Below, piece by piece: positions 33,616 through 42,783 of a DNA stretch of 64,000 nucleotides (its first letter is position 1; each line of letters starts with the position of its first letter). Source of the DNA: Corynebacterium breve. Lineage in GTDB: Bacteria; Actinomycetota; Actinomycetes; Mycobacteriales; Mycobacteriaceae. The notes under the pieces are model-generated. The model was not told the origin of the DNA. It did not search any database and saw only the letters and a list, made by a program, of their open reading frames with translations. The DNA is taken from assembly GCF_030252165.1 (NCBI RefSeq), contig NZ_CP126969.1:2480001-2544000 (forward strand), given 5' to 3'. The translations under genes were made by a program, and so were the position numbers.

Positions 33616-34020
33616 ATGCAAAAGGAGCGCGCGCCCTTGTCGGAGCTTGGCTTGAAGATCGGTGAGGTCACTCAACTCACAGGGCTTTCCGACTCAACCC
33701 TGCGCCACTACGACAGCGTCGGCCTCATTTCCCCCTCAAAGCGCAGTGCCGGCGGCTTCAGGCTTTACGACGACCGCGACGTCCAACGCATCCTGCTCAT
33801 CCGGCGGATGAAGCCGCTGGGTTTCAGCCTGGACCAGATGCGCGATTTCTTGGATGCGGCGGATGTGGTGCGCGGGGAGTCGTCGGCAAGCGAGAGGGCG
33901 CAGGCAGAGGCGACGATTGCCGGGATCCGTGAGGAAGCACATGCGCGCTACGCCAAGTTGCAGAAGCAGATCGGCTACGCGGAGGACTTCCTTGGCACTA
34001 TTGACGCACTGGAGGGTTAG
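33616..34020 (+). CDS. MerR-family transcriptional regulator
   Basis: 134 residues. HTH IGEVTQLTGLSDSTLRHYDSVGLISPSKRSAGGFRLYDDRDVQRILLI is classic MerR. No cysteines in the effector part, and a helical C-terminal coil follows, so it is not an evident metal sensor. ATG 33616 has no Shine-Dalgarno; AAAGGAG sits inside the frame and could serve a TTG start further in. Confidence 0.85.
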   Translation: MQKERAPLSELGLKIGEVTQLTGLSDSTLRHYDSVGLISPSKRSAGGFRLYDDRDVQRILLIRRMKPLGFSLDQMRDFLDAADVVRGESSASERAQAEATIAGIREEAHARYAKLQKQIGYAEDFLGTIDALEG

Positions 34021-34041
34021 GCGCGGCTCCTGAGGCTAAAC

Positions 34042-34114
34042 TGACCTTTGCAGAGTGACCTTTACCGAGTAGCCGGCTGAGGCCCACTCGGTAAAGGTCA
34101 ATCCATAAAGGTCA
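34042..34114. repeat. 73-bp palindromic repeat, copy R5
   Basis: TGACCTTTGCAG to ATAAAGGTCA. Between convergent MerR and ABC permease ends, 8 bp from the permease stop. Confidence 0.8.
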
Positions 34115-34121
34115 CTTTGCG

Positions 34122-34904
34122 CTAACCGGTGATGTCACGGCGGTCCAGCGCCACCACCGCCACGACGACGAGCGCAGCCACCGAGCCCCACAGCAGCGCT
34201 AGCCCGCCCCAGTCGAAGCCGTTGACCAGCGGGGTCTGTCCATATGCCCAATAAAACGGCGACAGCTTGGCCAGCCAGTCGAAGTCGGCGTTCATGGAAG
34301 CGATCGCATCGCAAATGTAGCCGACCACAGCCACGGCAGTACCGGCGCCGATCGCCCAGCTGCGCCGTCCGGTCAGGGCGCCGACCGCCAATGAAGCAGC
34401 GCCAGCAAGCAACCCGAGCCCCGCCCAAGCAACTACCACGGCCAGCATGTTGCGGGTCGAAAGCTCCAGCTCAGATGGCTCATTCAACCCCAGCAACAGC
34501 ACAAATACCACCACAGCCAAGACTGCCATCCGGGCGACCAACGCCAGCGCGGACTGCCACGCGTACTGCTTGCGTCCCACGGCGTGGGCCAAAGTGAGCT
34601 CGAGGTCGCCGGATTCCTCGGCACCTGCGATGAACGACGTGCCCCACGTGATGCACGCGATTACAGCCAACACAAAGCCCAACAATCCAAAGAACGTGGC
34701 CTGCGCGTAGCCGGGGCCGGAAGAAATCTGGTCGTACCCAAAGGCTTGGATCATCTCGGGCGGCAAAGCCTCGATCATCTTCGCTAGCTCAGGTGTTTGT
34801 AGCGAAGGGTACAGCGGCAGGTACAAGAAAAGCACCGCAGCGATACCGATGGCCCAGCCGACGAGACCGCGCCAGCCGCTTGCGAAAAGTCGTGAAAAGA
34901 TCAT
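34122..34904 (-). CDS. ABC-2 type exporter permease
   Basis: 260 residues with six membrane helices. The start overlaps the stop of the ATPase gene upstream (ATGA). Segment EESGDLELTLAHAVGRKQYAWQS is typical of ABC-2 exporters used for polyketides or other drugs. It forms a unit with the ATPase at 34901. Confidence 0.85.
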   Translation of the reverse strand: MIFSRLFASGWRGLVGWAIGIAAVLFLYLPLYPSLQTPELAKMIEALPPEMIQAFGYDQISSGPGYAQATFFGLLGFVLAVIACITWGTSFIAGAEESGDLELTLAHAVGRKQYAWQSALALVARMAVLAVVVFVLLLGLNEPSELELSTRNMLAVVVAWAGLGLLAGAASLAVGALTGRRSWAIGAGTAVAVVGYICDAIASMNADFDWLAKLSPFYWAYGQTPLVNGFDWGGLALLWGSVAALVVVAVVALDRRDITG

Positions 34905-35821
34905 CGTTGCGCGTCCTTTCGGGCGTACAGGTCCAGGATGGATTCCTCCAGGTCGGGTTCTTCGATGGACAGGTCAACCAGTTCGAATCGCGCCAGCGCC
35001 TTGACCACCTTGTCGATTTGTCCGCGGACCATACCTTCAACGCTCACGAGCTCGCCCGAGCCGGTGGCCTCAGCGCTGACATCCTCTAGCACGCCGCCGA
35101 GCACCATGCGCGCCTCCTCCGCCGTTATGCCAGCAACGATCGCGCGCACACGCGACACGCTGGCCAGGCGCAGGTTAGCCACGTTGTCGTTGGCCACGAT
35201 CTTGCCCTGCGCCAGCACTGCGACCTGATCTGCTGCATGCTGAATCTCACTCAAGATGTGCGAGCTCAACAGCACCGTCTGGCCGTTGTCGCGGGCCTCG
35301 CGCACCAGCGCCAAAAACTCGCGCTGCATCAGAGGATCGAGTCCGCTGGTGGGTTCGTCGAGAATGAGCAGCTCAGGGAGGTGCATGAACGCTTGAATCA
35401 GCCCGATCTTCTGCTTATTGCCCTTGGATAGCGCGCGCACGGGGCGTGTCAGGTCTACCCCCAAGCGCTGGGCAAGCTTGTCGACGAATACCTGGTCCAC
35501 CGGCCCGCTAATCCGGGCGAGGTGGCGCAACATTTTCTCGCCGGTGATGCGGTCGTTGAATTTGAGCTCGCCGGGGAGGTAGCCGATGCGTTGGCGCAGC
35601 GCAGCGGTGGATTGGCTCGGTGTTTCGCCGAGCACAGTGAGTTCGCCGCCGGTGGGACGGATGATGTCGACCAGCATGCGCAAGATGGTGGTTTTGCCTG
35701 CGCCGTTGGGGCCGACCAAGCCGAAGATTGAGCCACGCTCAACTTTTAGGTCGATGCCGTCAACGGCGAGGTGCTGCCCGTACTTCTTTTCTAGAGCCTG
35801 GGCGTGAATGACATTGGTCAT
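34901..35821 (-). CDS. ABC transporter ATP-binding protein (drug exporter type)
   Basis: 306 residues: Walker A GPNGAGKT, Walker B LLILDEPTSGLD, LSSHILSE switch His, and a C-terminal regulatory extension as in CcmA/DrrA proteins. The signature region reads ALSKGNKQKIGL, a degenerate LSGGQ as in several exporters. It lies 43 bp from the TetR gene in the same direction, so TetR-ATPase-permease form one operon. Confidence 0.9.
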   Translation of the reverse strand: MTNVIHAQALEKKYGQHLAVDGIDLKVERGSIFGLVGPNGAGKTTILRMLVDIIRPTGGELTVLGETPSQSTAALRQRIGYLPGELKFNDRITGEKMLRHLARISGPVDQVFVDKLAQRLGVDLTRPVRALSKGNKQKIGLIQAFMHLPELLILDEPTSGLDPLMQREFLALVREARDNGQTVLLSSHILSEIQHAADQVAVLAQGKIVANDNVANLRLASVSRVRAIVAGITAEEARMVLGGVLEDVSAEATGSGELVSVEGMVRGQIDKVVKALARFELVDLSIEEPDLEESILDLYARKDAQR

Positions 35822-35864
35822 GATTTAGATTCTTCTCTAGTCGAACCCGAAAAGGTAGGGGTTT

Positions 35865-36410
35865 CTAAACAAAAAGCTTGTCGACGACCGCCTCCACCAA
35901 AAACTCAAACGTCGCCGGACTGCTGATCGCAGCTTGATCGACAACGCGCGCTACTTCGAGGAGGTCGGCGAGCATGGCGGTGTCCACGGTGGGGGCGAGT
36001 AGGCCCGCGTCGTGCCATTGCTGGAAGAGCTCCTCGAAGCGCCACAGGTCGCCGGCACCCATGTCGGCTCGGAGTTGTGGCCCGATCTTCTCGCTGTGCC
36101 ACTCTGCGAGGACGCGGTTGCTGGCGGTAGCGGCGATGTTTTCTCTAATGAGTTGGCCGATCGCCGTGCGTGGGTCGGACCAGTCCAGTCGGTTGAGTAG
36201 GTCGACCTGGCGCCTTTGCTGAAGCTGGGAGAACACGGCCTTGAACAGCTCGTACTTGGACGGAAAGGCGAGGTAGACGGTGCCAACGGCGATCCCGGCC
36301 CGATTGGCGATGGCTGCCACGCTGGTCTTTTGGAACCCGTGCTCTGAGAATTCTGCCTCGGCGGCGCTGAGGATGGCATCGGTGGCGTCGTGGCGTGCGG
36401 GGGTGTTCAT
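35865..36410 (-). CDS. TetR-family regulator
   Basis: 181 residues from ATG 36410. HTH FSEHGFQKTSVAAIANRAGIAVGTVYLAFPSKYELFKAVF. It is the first gene of the ABC operon and divergent from the cytochrome-b5-like gene; TGAAT-rich dyads in the 93-bp gap are probable operators. Confidence 0.85.
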   Translation of the reverse strand: MNTPARHDATDAILSAAEAEFSEHGFQKTSVAAIANRAGIAVGTVYLAFPSKYELFKAVFSQLQQRRQVDLLNRLDWSDPRTAIGQLIRENIAATASNRVLAEWHSEKIGPQLRADMGAGDLWRFEELFQQWHDAGLLAPTVDTAMLADLLEVARVVDQAAISSPATFEFLVEAVVDKLFV

Positions 36411-36440
36411 GAACACAAGTATAGAAGATTCATGACGAAA

Positions 36441-36489
36441 TGAATATACCCCTGCTATATTCATGAATGAACACCGAGAATATTCATTC
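36441..36489. promoter_or_regulatory. TetR operators, TGAATATA-N7-TATATTCA plus further TGAAT sites
   Basis: TGAATATA (36441-36448) and TATATTCA (36456-36463) are perfect mirrors. More TGAAT/ATTCA half-sites follow to 36489, next to AAAGGAG of the divergent gene. TGTTCATGAACA overlaps the TetR start codon. Confidence 0.65.
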
Positions 36490-36503
36490 AAAAGGAGAAT
36501 CCC

Positions 36504-36881
36504 ATGTCACGCCCCGTCCAAATCACACTCATCGTCCTAGCCGTTGTCATCGTGGCGGTGGTCTTGTTCTTCGTATTTGCGCCCTCCCAGGCAGGTAACG
36601 CGGACAAGTTCAACCGCACATTCACCGCGGCTGAGCAACAACTCATCGACAACACCGCCATCACCGCCAGCGAGCTCGCTGCGGCCGACGGAAAAGACGG
36701 CCACCCCGCATGGATCGCTGTCGATGGAGTGGTCTACGACCTCACCGCAAGCACACAGTGGCCGAGCGGACTGCACCACGGACACCTCGCAGGACGCGAC
36801 CTCACCGAGCCGTTTTTACAGTCCGGCCACGGGGTCGGCGTGCTACAAAAACTCACGGTCATAGGCAGCGCAGCGCCTTAG
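36504..36881 (+). CDS. Membrane-anchored cytochrome b5-like haem-binding protein
   Basis: 125 residues: N-terminal anchor (ITLIVLAVVIVAVVLFFVFAP), then a cytochrome b5-like domain (GHPAWIAVDGVVYDLTASTQW, GLHHGHLAGRDLTEPFLQSGHG) with histidines at both expected axial positions. Probably an electron carrier or haem protein outside the membrane. Divergent from the TetR operon and therefore possibly TetR controlled. AAAGGAG precedes the ATG. Confidence 0.75.
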   Translation: MSRPVQITLIVLAVVIVAVVLFFVFAPSQAGNADKFNRTFTAAEQQLIDNTAITASELAAADGKDGHPAWIAVDGVVYDLTASTQWPSGLHHGHLAGRDLTEPFLQSGHGVGVLQKLTVIGSAAP

Positions 36882-37629
36882 AAGTCCTGCTGCGCCAACC
36901 ACGACAGCGTGTCTATCTCGCGCTCCTTCTCCGCCTCGGGAGTCCATGGCCCTGGCGTGTGCGTGTCGACGATCAACCCATCGCGCAGGTAGATAACCCG
37001 ATCGGCGTAGGAAGCGCAGCGCGGATCGTGGGTGACCATGACAATGGAGGTTCCTTGATCGCGCACGTCGATGAACGCGGCCAACACCTCCTTGGTCATT
37101 GAGCTGTTCAAAGCGCCAGTGGGTTCGTCAGCGAAGAGGATCTCCGGTTGCGTAACCAGGGCGCGGCACAATGCAGCACGCTGGAGCTGGCCGCCCGAGA
37201 CCTGCGAAATCGAGTGGTGGGCGACGTGGTCGATGTCGAAGCGGGCCATGAGTTCGTCGACGCGCTCGTCGATACGCTCTTTTTGGCCTTCAAAGCCGGC
37301 AAGGCGATGTTGTCGCGGACGTTCAAGTTTTCCAGAAAGTGAGCCTGCTGGAACACAAAGCCCATGTGGTTCAGGCGCAGGGAAGCCAGCTGGGCGGGTT
37401 TCATGGCGGTGAGTTCTTCGTCGTTAAGCATCACGGTGCCCGAGGTGGGGGAGTCCATACCGCTGATCGCGTACAGCAGGGTGGATTTACCGCTGCCGGA
37501 TGCGCCCATGATCGCGAGGAATTCGCCGGGCTGGACGTCAAGACTGATGCCGCGCAGGACGACGGTGGGCGGGTCGGAGGTATCGAACTGCTTGGTCACG
37601 TCGGAGGCTTGGAGTAGGGCGTGTGTCAT
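36878..37629 (-). pseudogene. MacB-type ABC ATPase with a frameshift in an A-run
   Basis: From ATG 37629: MTHALLQASDVTKQF, Walker A GASGSGKST, FVFQQAHFLENL, then the frame derails after ALPALKAKK at about 37288. The -1-base frame continues with MARFDIDHVAHHSISQVSGGQLQRAALCRAL (signature), ILFADEPTGALN (Walker B) and VMVTHDPRCASYADR to 36878. One A lost from the A-run in GGCCAAAAAGAG accounts for it. The partner permease is intact, so either a recent loss or a sequencing error. Confidence 0.75.
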
Positions 37630-37651
37630 TGTGATTACTCTTTCTGGGAAC

Positions 37652-39997
37652 CTAAGCGCGAAGCCACGAGCTCGGGGACAGGTGACGGATCGGTTGAGTG
37701 GACAGCGCTACACCGAGCGCGCCGGTGAGCAGCAGCGATAGGGGGACGACTAGGTAATTCAGCCACGGAGTCGGGAACAGGGCGATCTGCTGCATGCCCA
37801 CACCCGAGATAGCGAGCGCACCGGAGACCATCGCTGGGCCGAGCGTGACCATGAACAAAATGCCGAGGACGATGCCGAGGAGGGCGAGGCCGAGAGCTTT
37901 GATAAACACCTGCCCGGTGAGTTCGTCGGTGCTAAAGCCCAGGACATTGAGAAGTCCCATGCGGCGACGCTCCTTGGCGATGCGTACATTGAGAAACAGA
38001 AACGTGATCAGCGCGACTGTGGCGATGGCCGCAATCCAGGCGATCATGGTCGCCCAGCCGAAAGCGGCGGTTGCAAAGGACAGGGTCTGCGCGGCGAAGT
38101 CCTCGAAGCGCACCACGTTCATGTCGGCGTAATCGGATTCGATCTGGCTGGCCAAGAGTGCAGAGTCGGCAGGGTCGCGCAAGTTGACCAAGATCGACCA
38201 GCGCTGGGCGTTGGCAGGGGCGTCGTCGTTTAGCATTGCCGTGAAACCACCGCCGGTGATGTCTTGGTAAATGCCCACCACGGGGTAAGTGTTTACGGAG
38301 TCGTCGGCGCTGCGCAGCTCCAGTTGGTCGCCGACTTGGACCTGGTACTTGTCGGCGTTGAGCAGCGACAAAGCGAGCTCTCCCGGCTGAGGCGCGTGTC
38401 CGTCGGTGAACTTGATCGTGGTGTTGGAGTGGTCGCCCACGTCGACAGGGAGAGTGTCCCAGCCTTTCTCGCCCGGGATGGAGTAAAGCACGGTGGCAAA
38501 AGGCTCAACGCCGGCGACCTTGGGGTCATCACGGAGGCCGGCGAGGATGGCATCGTAAGCCAGTTGGGAGTCGGCGGCATCTGAGGTGTTGGGACTATAG
38601 ATCGAAACGTCGGCTTCCTCCACGCCCATGTAGCCGGAGACCTGCGGGTTGCCAAAGGTGGACTGTAGGGTGGCGGGCAACAGAATCAGCGTGACAGCGA
38701 GGAAAAACACCACGGGTAAGAGCGCCCACTGGCCGCGTTCTTTGATGAGGTCGATGGTGGCGAGTCGCCAATTTAGGGCGCCTCCTTCGGCATGCCGCAG
38801 CGGAATCGCCTTGCGCGGCGGGCGGTACTTTGACTGCCCGTGCACCAGCGCGGTGACCACTTCCACCTTGCGCAAACGCCGCAGCATCAGCCAGCACAGC
38901 CCAATGACCAGTGCCGCAACGACAAAGAGTGCGATAAGCGGCATGATAACAGTCCACGCACTCACCGGTGAGGCACCGAAGCTCTCGGTGAAGCCCCGAG
39001 TCAAAGGCCCAAGAGTTGCGAAACCGATGATGCCGCCGAGCACGCAGCCGATGGCCGTCAGCGCCACATAGCGCATGAGGAACAGCTGCGAGATGTGCCG
39101 GTGCGAAAGCCCGATCGCCTTGAGCACGCCAACCTGGTGAATCTGATCTTCCAGCGTGCCGCCGATGACAAAACGTACGGCAAGCAGCGCGATCGCCATG
39201 AGAATCAGCGAGGCGAAGATGAACGCGAACGCCACCACACCCGATGACAGCATCGAGATCAACTTCAGCAGAGCGTGGGTGATGGCCTGGCCGTTGCGCG
39301 GCAGTTGCTCGTTGCCTTCGTAGGCGGATTGGAGGGTGGCTACGTCTTTCGCGGGGTCGGGCACGCGGAACTCGACGATGATCTCGGGTTGACCACCGGC
39401 TTCGGCCAGCTGGTCTAGGGCGCTTTCGTGTACCAAGAACCTGGTTGAGCCGGCCATCGACGACACCATCTGCCCATCGCGCACGAAGCCCGCTACGGTG
39501 AACTGCTCGCCAGCAACATCGAGGGTATCGCCCACGTCGATGGGGAACTGGCCGTGGTAGGCCATCGGGATGAATACCTCGCCAGGCTGCGGATCGGCCG
39601 GCTGTTCGTTGCGCGTATCGACGAGAAAATCGAACTCCTCATTCTGCGCCACGAAAAGATTGTCGATCACGGATGAGGAAAAGTCGCCGCCAGTGAAGCT
39701 GATCAGATTCGAGTCAAAACCCACCATCTCCTCGATGAGCCACTGGTCGATGTCGTCGCGACCTGCCGCGAACTCCTCGAGCGCGGCAACGTCGTACTCC
39801 CCGTAATGCATCTGGAGGTAGTGCGGTGGCTTCGTGTTCTCGTTCATCGCTTCTACCGCGCCGGAGAGCCGCTCCAAGGTGCCGGCTCCGATCGCCATCA
39901 GCGCCGCACACAGGGTGAGCAGCACAGCCAAGGCGATCGCTACGCCCTTGTGCGCTTTGAGATCCCCCATGAGGTAGCGAGAATTGAGGCCTTTCAT
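37652..39997 (-). CDS. FtsX-like ABC permease (MacB/LolE type)
   Basis: 781 residues with two FtsX units: four helices per half around 15-40 and 260-380, and again in the C-terminal 250 residues, separated by large extracellular MacB-like domains. Works with the ATPase encoded just downstream (22 bp away). Such exporters move lipids, lipoproteins, antimicrobial peptides or provide bacitracin-type resistance. ATG 39997. Confidence 0.85.
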   Translation of the reverse strand: MKGLNSRYLMGDLKAHKGVAIALAVLLTLCAALMAIGAGTLERLSGAVEAMNENTKPPHYLQMHYGEYDVAALEEFAAGRDDIDQWLIEEMVGFDSNLISFTGGDFSSSVIDNLFVAQNEEFDFLVDTRNEQPADPQPGEVFIPMAYHGQFPIDVGDTLDVAGEQFTVAGFVRDGQMVSSMAGSTRFLVHESALDQLAEAGGQPEIIVEFRVPDPAKDVATLQSAYEGNEQLPRNGQAITHALLKLISMLSSGVVAFAFIFASLILMAIALLAVRFVIGGTLEDQIHQVGVLKAIGLSHRHISQLFLMRYVALTAIGCVLGGIIGFATLGPLTRGFTESFGASPVSAWTVIMPLIALFVVAALVIGLCWLMLRRLRKVEVVTALVHGQSKYRPPRKAIPLRHAEGGALNWRLATIDLIKERGQWALLPVVFFLAVTLILLPATLQSTFGNPQVSGYMGVEEADVSIYSPNTSDAADSQLAYDAILAGLRDDPKVAGVEPFATVLYSIPGEKGWDTLPVDVGDHSNTTIKFTDGHAPQPGELALSLLNADKYQVQVGDQLELRSADDSVNTYPVVGIYQDITGGGFTAMLNDDAPANAQRWSILVNLRDPADSALLASQIESDYADMNVVRFEDFAAQTLSFATAAFGWATMIAWIAAIATVALITFLFLNVRIAKERRRMGLLNVLGFSTDELTGQVFIKALGLALLGIVLGILFMVTLGPAMVSGALAISGVGMQQIALFPTPWLNYLVVPLSLLLTGALGVALSTQPIRHLSPSSWLRA

Positions 39998-40064
39998 CGT
40001 TGATCACATACTGAAACCGACATCGGATCTGCTCCCAGCTGAGGTGGTCGTGGCACCTAATATT

Positions 40065-41039
40065 TTACGTGGAAAGCTCCGCCTCCGCCCAGAAGATCTG
40101 CAGTTCAGCACCTATGGGATAGGCCACTTGAAAAGGCAGGGAGTGGGTTGTGTTTTCCCACAACTTCACTGTGGGTTGGGGCAGCAGGCTTGAGGCACGT
40201 TGCACGGCCTTTTCACCGCCCGCGAGCGACTTCGTGTCAGCGACCCCAACGTAGACGGGCATGTCCAGTTTGTGCAGGGCGTCGTCGCTCAGTGGCGTTG
40301 GAGTGGGCAGCGCTGCGGAGTAGTGCTGGGCGCCGGCATCGATCATCTCGGAGATGGGGGTGCGCCGACGGACGTCGTCGATGGTGGTTCCCCCGATTTC
40401 CGCGAGGCCTCGATCGATCCAGGTTTGCGGTAGCGGGAGCACGATTACGCTTCCCCAGAAAAACACTGAGGCCGGCGGATAGGCAAAGACGAAGGCGGGC
40501 TCAAGGAGCGTCAGCGTTTCGACGAGCTCGGGATGGTGCTGCGCCAGAGCCGTCGCGGTAGCGCCGCCGAATGAGTGCCCGACGACATGTGCTTGGCGGA
40601 TGTCCAATCCGCGGATCACGTCGGCGAGCCACGTTGCCTGGTCTTCCATAGAGGTCAGTGGGACCGATTGCGTGGACAAGCCGGCGTCGCCGATGGCGTC
40701 TAGGGCGTAGATGGGGCGGTCGTGGGGCAGCGCTGGGATGAGCTCATTCCACATCGGCGCGCCGGACGCACGCCCTGGAACCAACACGATCGGTGCGCTT
40801 GTCGCGTTGAGGTTCCACCCGTGGACGTGGGCGGTGCCAAAGGTGGTGGGAATGTCTGTGGTGAGTTCGGGCGCCGGGCCCTCCGCGAGGGCTGCTTCGT
40901 AGGCATGGACGTAGTTCGAGTGGCCTTCTGATGTGAGGAAATGGCCTACGTCTGGATCGGCGGTGAGAGCAATTGCGAGGCGATCGCACACGAGGGCTGC
41001 AAGAACCAGCCCGATGACCGCTATCGTCCGTCGGCGCAT
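40065..41039 (-). CDS. Membrane-anchored alpha/beta hydrolase
   Basis: 324 residues. N-terminal hydrophobic segment (TIAVIGLVLAALVCDRLAIAL), oxyanion region VLVPGRASGAP, nucleophile elbow GHSFGG, C-terminal His in NTTHSLPF. Likely an esterase or lipase-like enzyme at the cell surface. Its promoter faces that of a TetR gene across a 41-bp operator, so it is probably repressed by that TetR. Confidence 0.8.
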   Translation of the reverse strand: MRRRTIAVIGLVLAALVCDRLAIALTADPDVGHFLTSEGHSNYVHAYEAALAEGPAPELTTDIPTTFGTAHVHGWNLNATSAPIVLVPGRASGAPMWNELIPALPHDRPIYALDAIGDAGLSTQSVPLTSMEDQATWLADVIRGLDIRQAHVVGHSFGGATATALAQHHPELVETLTLLEPAFVFAYPPASVFFWGSVIVLPLPQTWIDRGLAEIGGTTIDDVRRRTPISEMIDAGAQHYSAALPTPTPLSDDALHKLDMPVYVGVADTKSLAGGEKAVQRASSLLPQPTVKLWENTTHSLPFQVAYPIGAELQIFWAEAELST

Positions 41040-41054
41040 GACTTACTCCTTAGT

Positions 41055-41095
41055 CCAATACGGGTGTATTGATTCTGACGATACGCCCGTATTGG
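41055..41095. promoter_or_regulatory. TetR operator CCAATACGGGTGTAT-N11-ATACGCCCGTATTGG
   Basis: Arms 41055-41069 and 41081-41095 match at 14 of 15 positions. It fills the gap between the divergent hydrolase and TetR genes and ends 12 bp before the TetR ATG. Confidence 0.85.
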
Positions 41096-41107
41096 TAGGC
41101 TGGCAAT

Positions 41108-41602
41108 ATGCAGTTGGATAGTCGCACTGAAATCATTTATTCCGTTTGGGCGGTCATCGCTGAGCAAGGTCTGCCCGGGGTAACGATGCGGGTCGTCGCA
41201 AAGCAGGCCGGTGTTTCGGTCGGACGGGTGCAACACCACTTTGGCACGAAAGAAAATCTCATCCTCGAAAGCTGCCGCGCAATGATCAATAGCGCGAATG
41301 CGCTCTACGATGGCAGTCTTGACCACGCCATAACCCACGTCATCCCACACGACGAAAACACGCGCCACGGTGCCATCATCTGGAACGCCTACGTGGCACA
41401 TGCCCTGGTGCAGCCGGCGATCGCGGAACTGCTCGCCGACGCCAAACGCGGCCAAGAGGATGAGGTCACGCGGGTGCTGGGGGACCGGTCACGGGCACGT
41501 AGCCTGATCGCAATGGCAGACGGGCTTGTCCAACGGGTGCTGATCGGTGACCTGACCCCTGACGAAGCGATGGCGGTTGTACGCGACGCGCTAGAGTCGT
41601 GA
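41108..41602 (+). CDS. TetR-family regulator
   Basis: 164 residues. [39 protein letters not shown] is characteristic; the effector part is short. Autoregulated through the 41055 operator. It ends three bases before the larC ATG, so larC transcription is probably driven by the same promoter, which links lar maturation to this regulator. Confidence 0.85.
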   Translation: MQLDSRTEIIYSVWAVIAEQGLPGVTMRVVAKQAGVSVGRVQHHFGTKENLILESCRAMINSANALYDGSLDHAITHVIPHDENTRHGAIIWNAYVAHALVQPAIAELLADAKRGQEDEVTRVLGDRSRARSLIAMADGLVQRVLIGDLTPDEAMAVVRDALES

Positions 41603-41604
41603 CC

Positions 41605-42783
41605 ATGATCTGGATTGATGCGACCGCAGGCGTGGCCGGTGACATGTTGCTCGGCGCGCTCGTCGATGCCGGAGCGCCACTTCAGGCTCTGCAAACCGCG
41701 GTCGATGCCGTTGTGCCAGGCTCAGTGCGTCTTTCCGCCAACCCGGTCACCCGCGCCGGGCAACGCGCCACCAAAGTGAACGTTGACATGCTTGTCGACG
41801 ACCCACCCCACCGCACCTGGGCCACCATCAAGGAGATGCTCGGGGCTGCTGAGTTGGACTCAGACACCCGGGAGGCCGCATTGGGTGTATTTGAACTGAT
41901 CGCGCAAGCAGAAGCGCGCGTGCACGGCGTCGATCCCGAGACGGTTCATTTCCACGAGGTGGGCGCCCTGGATTCCATCGCTGATGTGGTCGGGGTGTGT
42001 GAGGGCATGCGGCTGCTGGGGGCCAAGACTGTGGTCGCGTCGCCGATTGCTCTGGGCTCTGGGCGCATCCCCGCAGCCCACGGCGATATCCCTGTGCCGG
42101 TCCCGGCGGTGGCAGAGCTTATGTTGGGCTGGCCTGCCCTTGCTGGTGGGGAAGGGGAACTGGCCACGCCCACCGGGGTTGCCTTGGTGCGTCACTTTGC
42201 TCCGACTGTAGGCGCGATGCCGGATGGAACCGTGCGGACCGTCGGTGTCGGCGCTGGTAGCAAGGATTTTCCCGCGCGGCCCAATATCGTGCGCGTATTC
42301 GTGCTCGAGGCAGCGAACCCCGACACCGGCACCTTGACCCAGCTCGAGGCCAACGTGGATGACATGGACCCGCGTGTGTGGCCGGTGGTCGTCGATAAGC
42401 TGCTTGACGCTGGGGCGAAGGACGCCTGGCTGACCCACATCCAGATGAAGAAAGGCCGCCCGGCGCACACGATCCACGTGTTAACCGACGATGCCGAGGC
42501 CGCGAAGGACATCCTGTTCACCCACACCACGACGTTCGGCGTGCGCTCCTGGACTGTGCAGCGGGAGGGGCTGGATCGACACTTCGACGCAGTGGTGATT
42601 GACGGGCATGAGATCCGCGTGAAGGTGGGCTCCCGCGATGGCGTGGAGCAGACCCGCCAGCCGGAGTTTGAGGACGTGCGCCAAGCTGCCGAGGCACTAG
42701 GGATTACCGTGAAAGAGATGCTCGCTCGCGTTGCCGAGCACTCCGCTAGAGTTACCCTGCGTGAAGCCCGTCCGCGAACTTAG
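41605..42783 (+). CDS. larC: LarC, nickel-insertion protein of the nickel-pincer cofactor pathway
   Basis: 392 residues starting [26 protein letters not shown], the LarC consensus, with [33 protein letters not shown] and ETNVDDM-like [15 protein letters not shown]. LarC inserts nickel into the SCS-pincer precursor with CTP. Shares an overlap-like junction with the TetR gene and overlaps the DUF1206 gene at its end. larB and larE follow on the other strand. Confidence 0.9.
   Translation: MIWIDATAGVAGDMLLGALVDAGAPLQALQTAVDAVVPGSVRLSANPVTRAGQRATKVNVDMLVDDPPHRTWATIKEMLGAAELDSDTREAALGVFELIAQAEARVHGVDPETVHFHEVGALDSIADVVGVCEGMRLLGAKTVVASPIALGSGRIPAAHGDIPVPVPAVAELMLGWPALAGGEGELATPTGVALVRHFAPTVGAMPDGTVRTVGVGAGSKDFPARPNIVRVFVLEAANPDTGTLTQLEANVDDMDPRVWPVVVDKLLDAGAKDAWLTHIQMKKGRPAHTIHVLTDDAEAAKDILFTHTTTFGVRSWTVQREGLDRHFDAVVIDGHEIRVKVGSRDGVEQTRQPEFEDVRQAAEALGITVKEMLARVAEHSARVTLREARPRT

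Noticed and set aside
36878..37249. A separate short ABC ATPase gene
   Set aside because: It continues the frame of the gene starting at 37629 after a one-base shift; it lacks Walker A.
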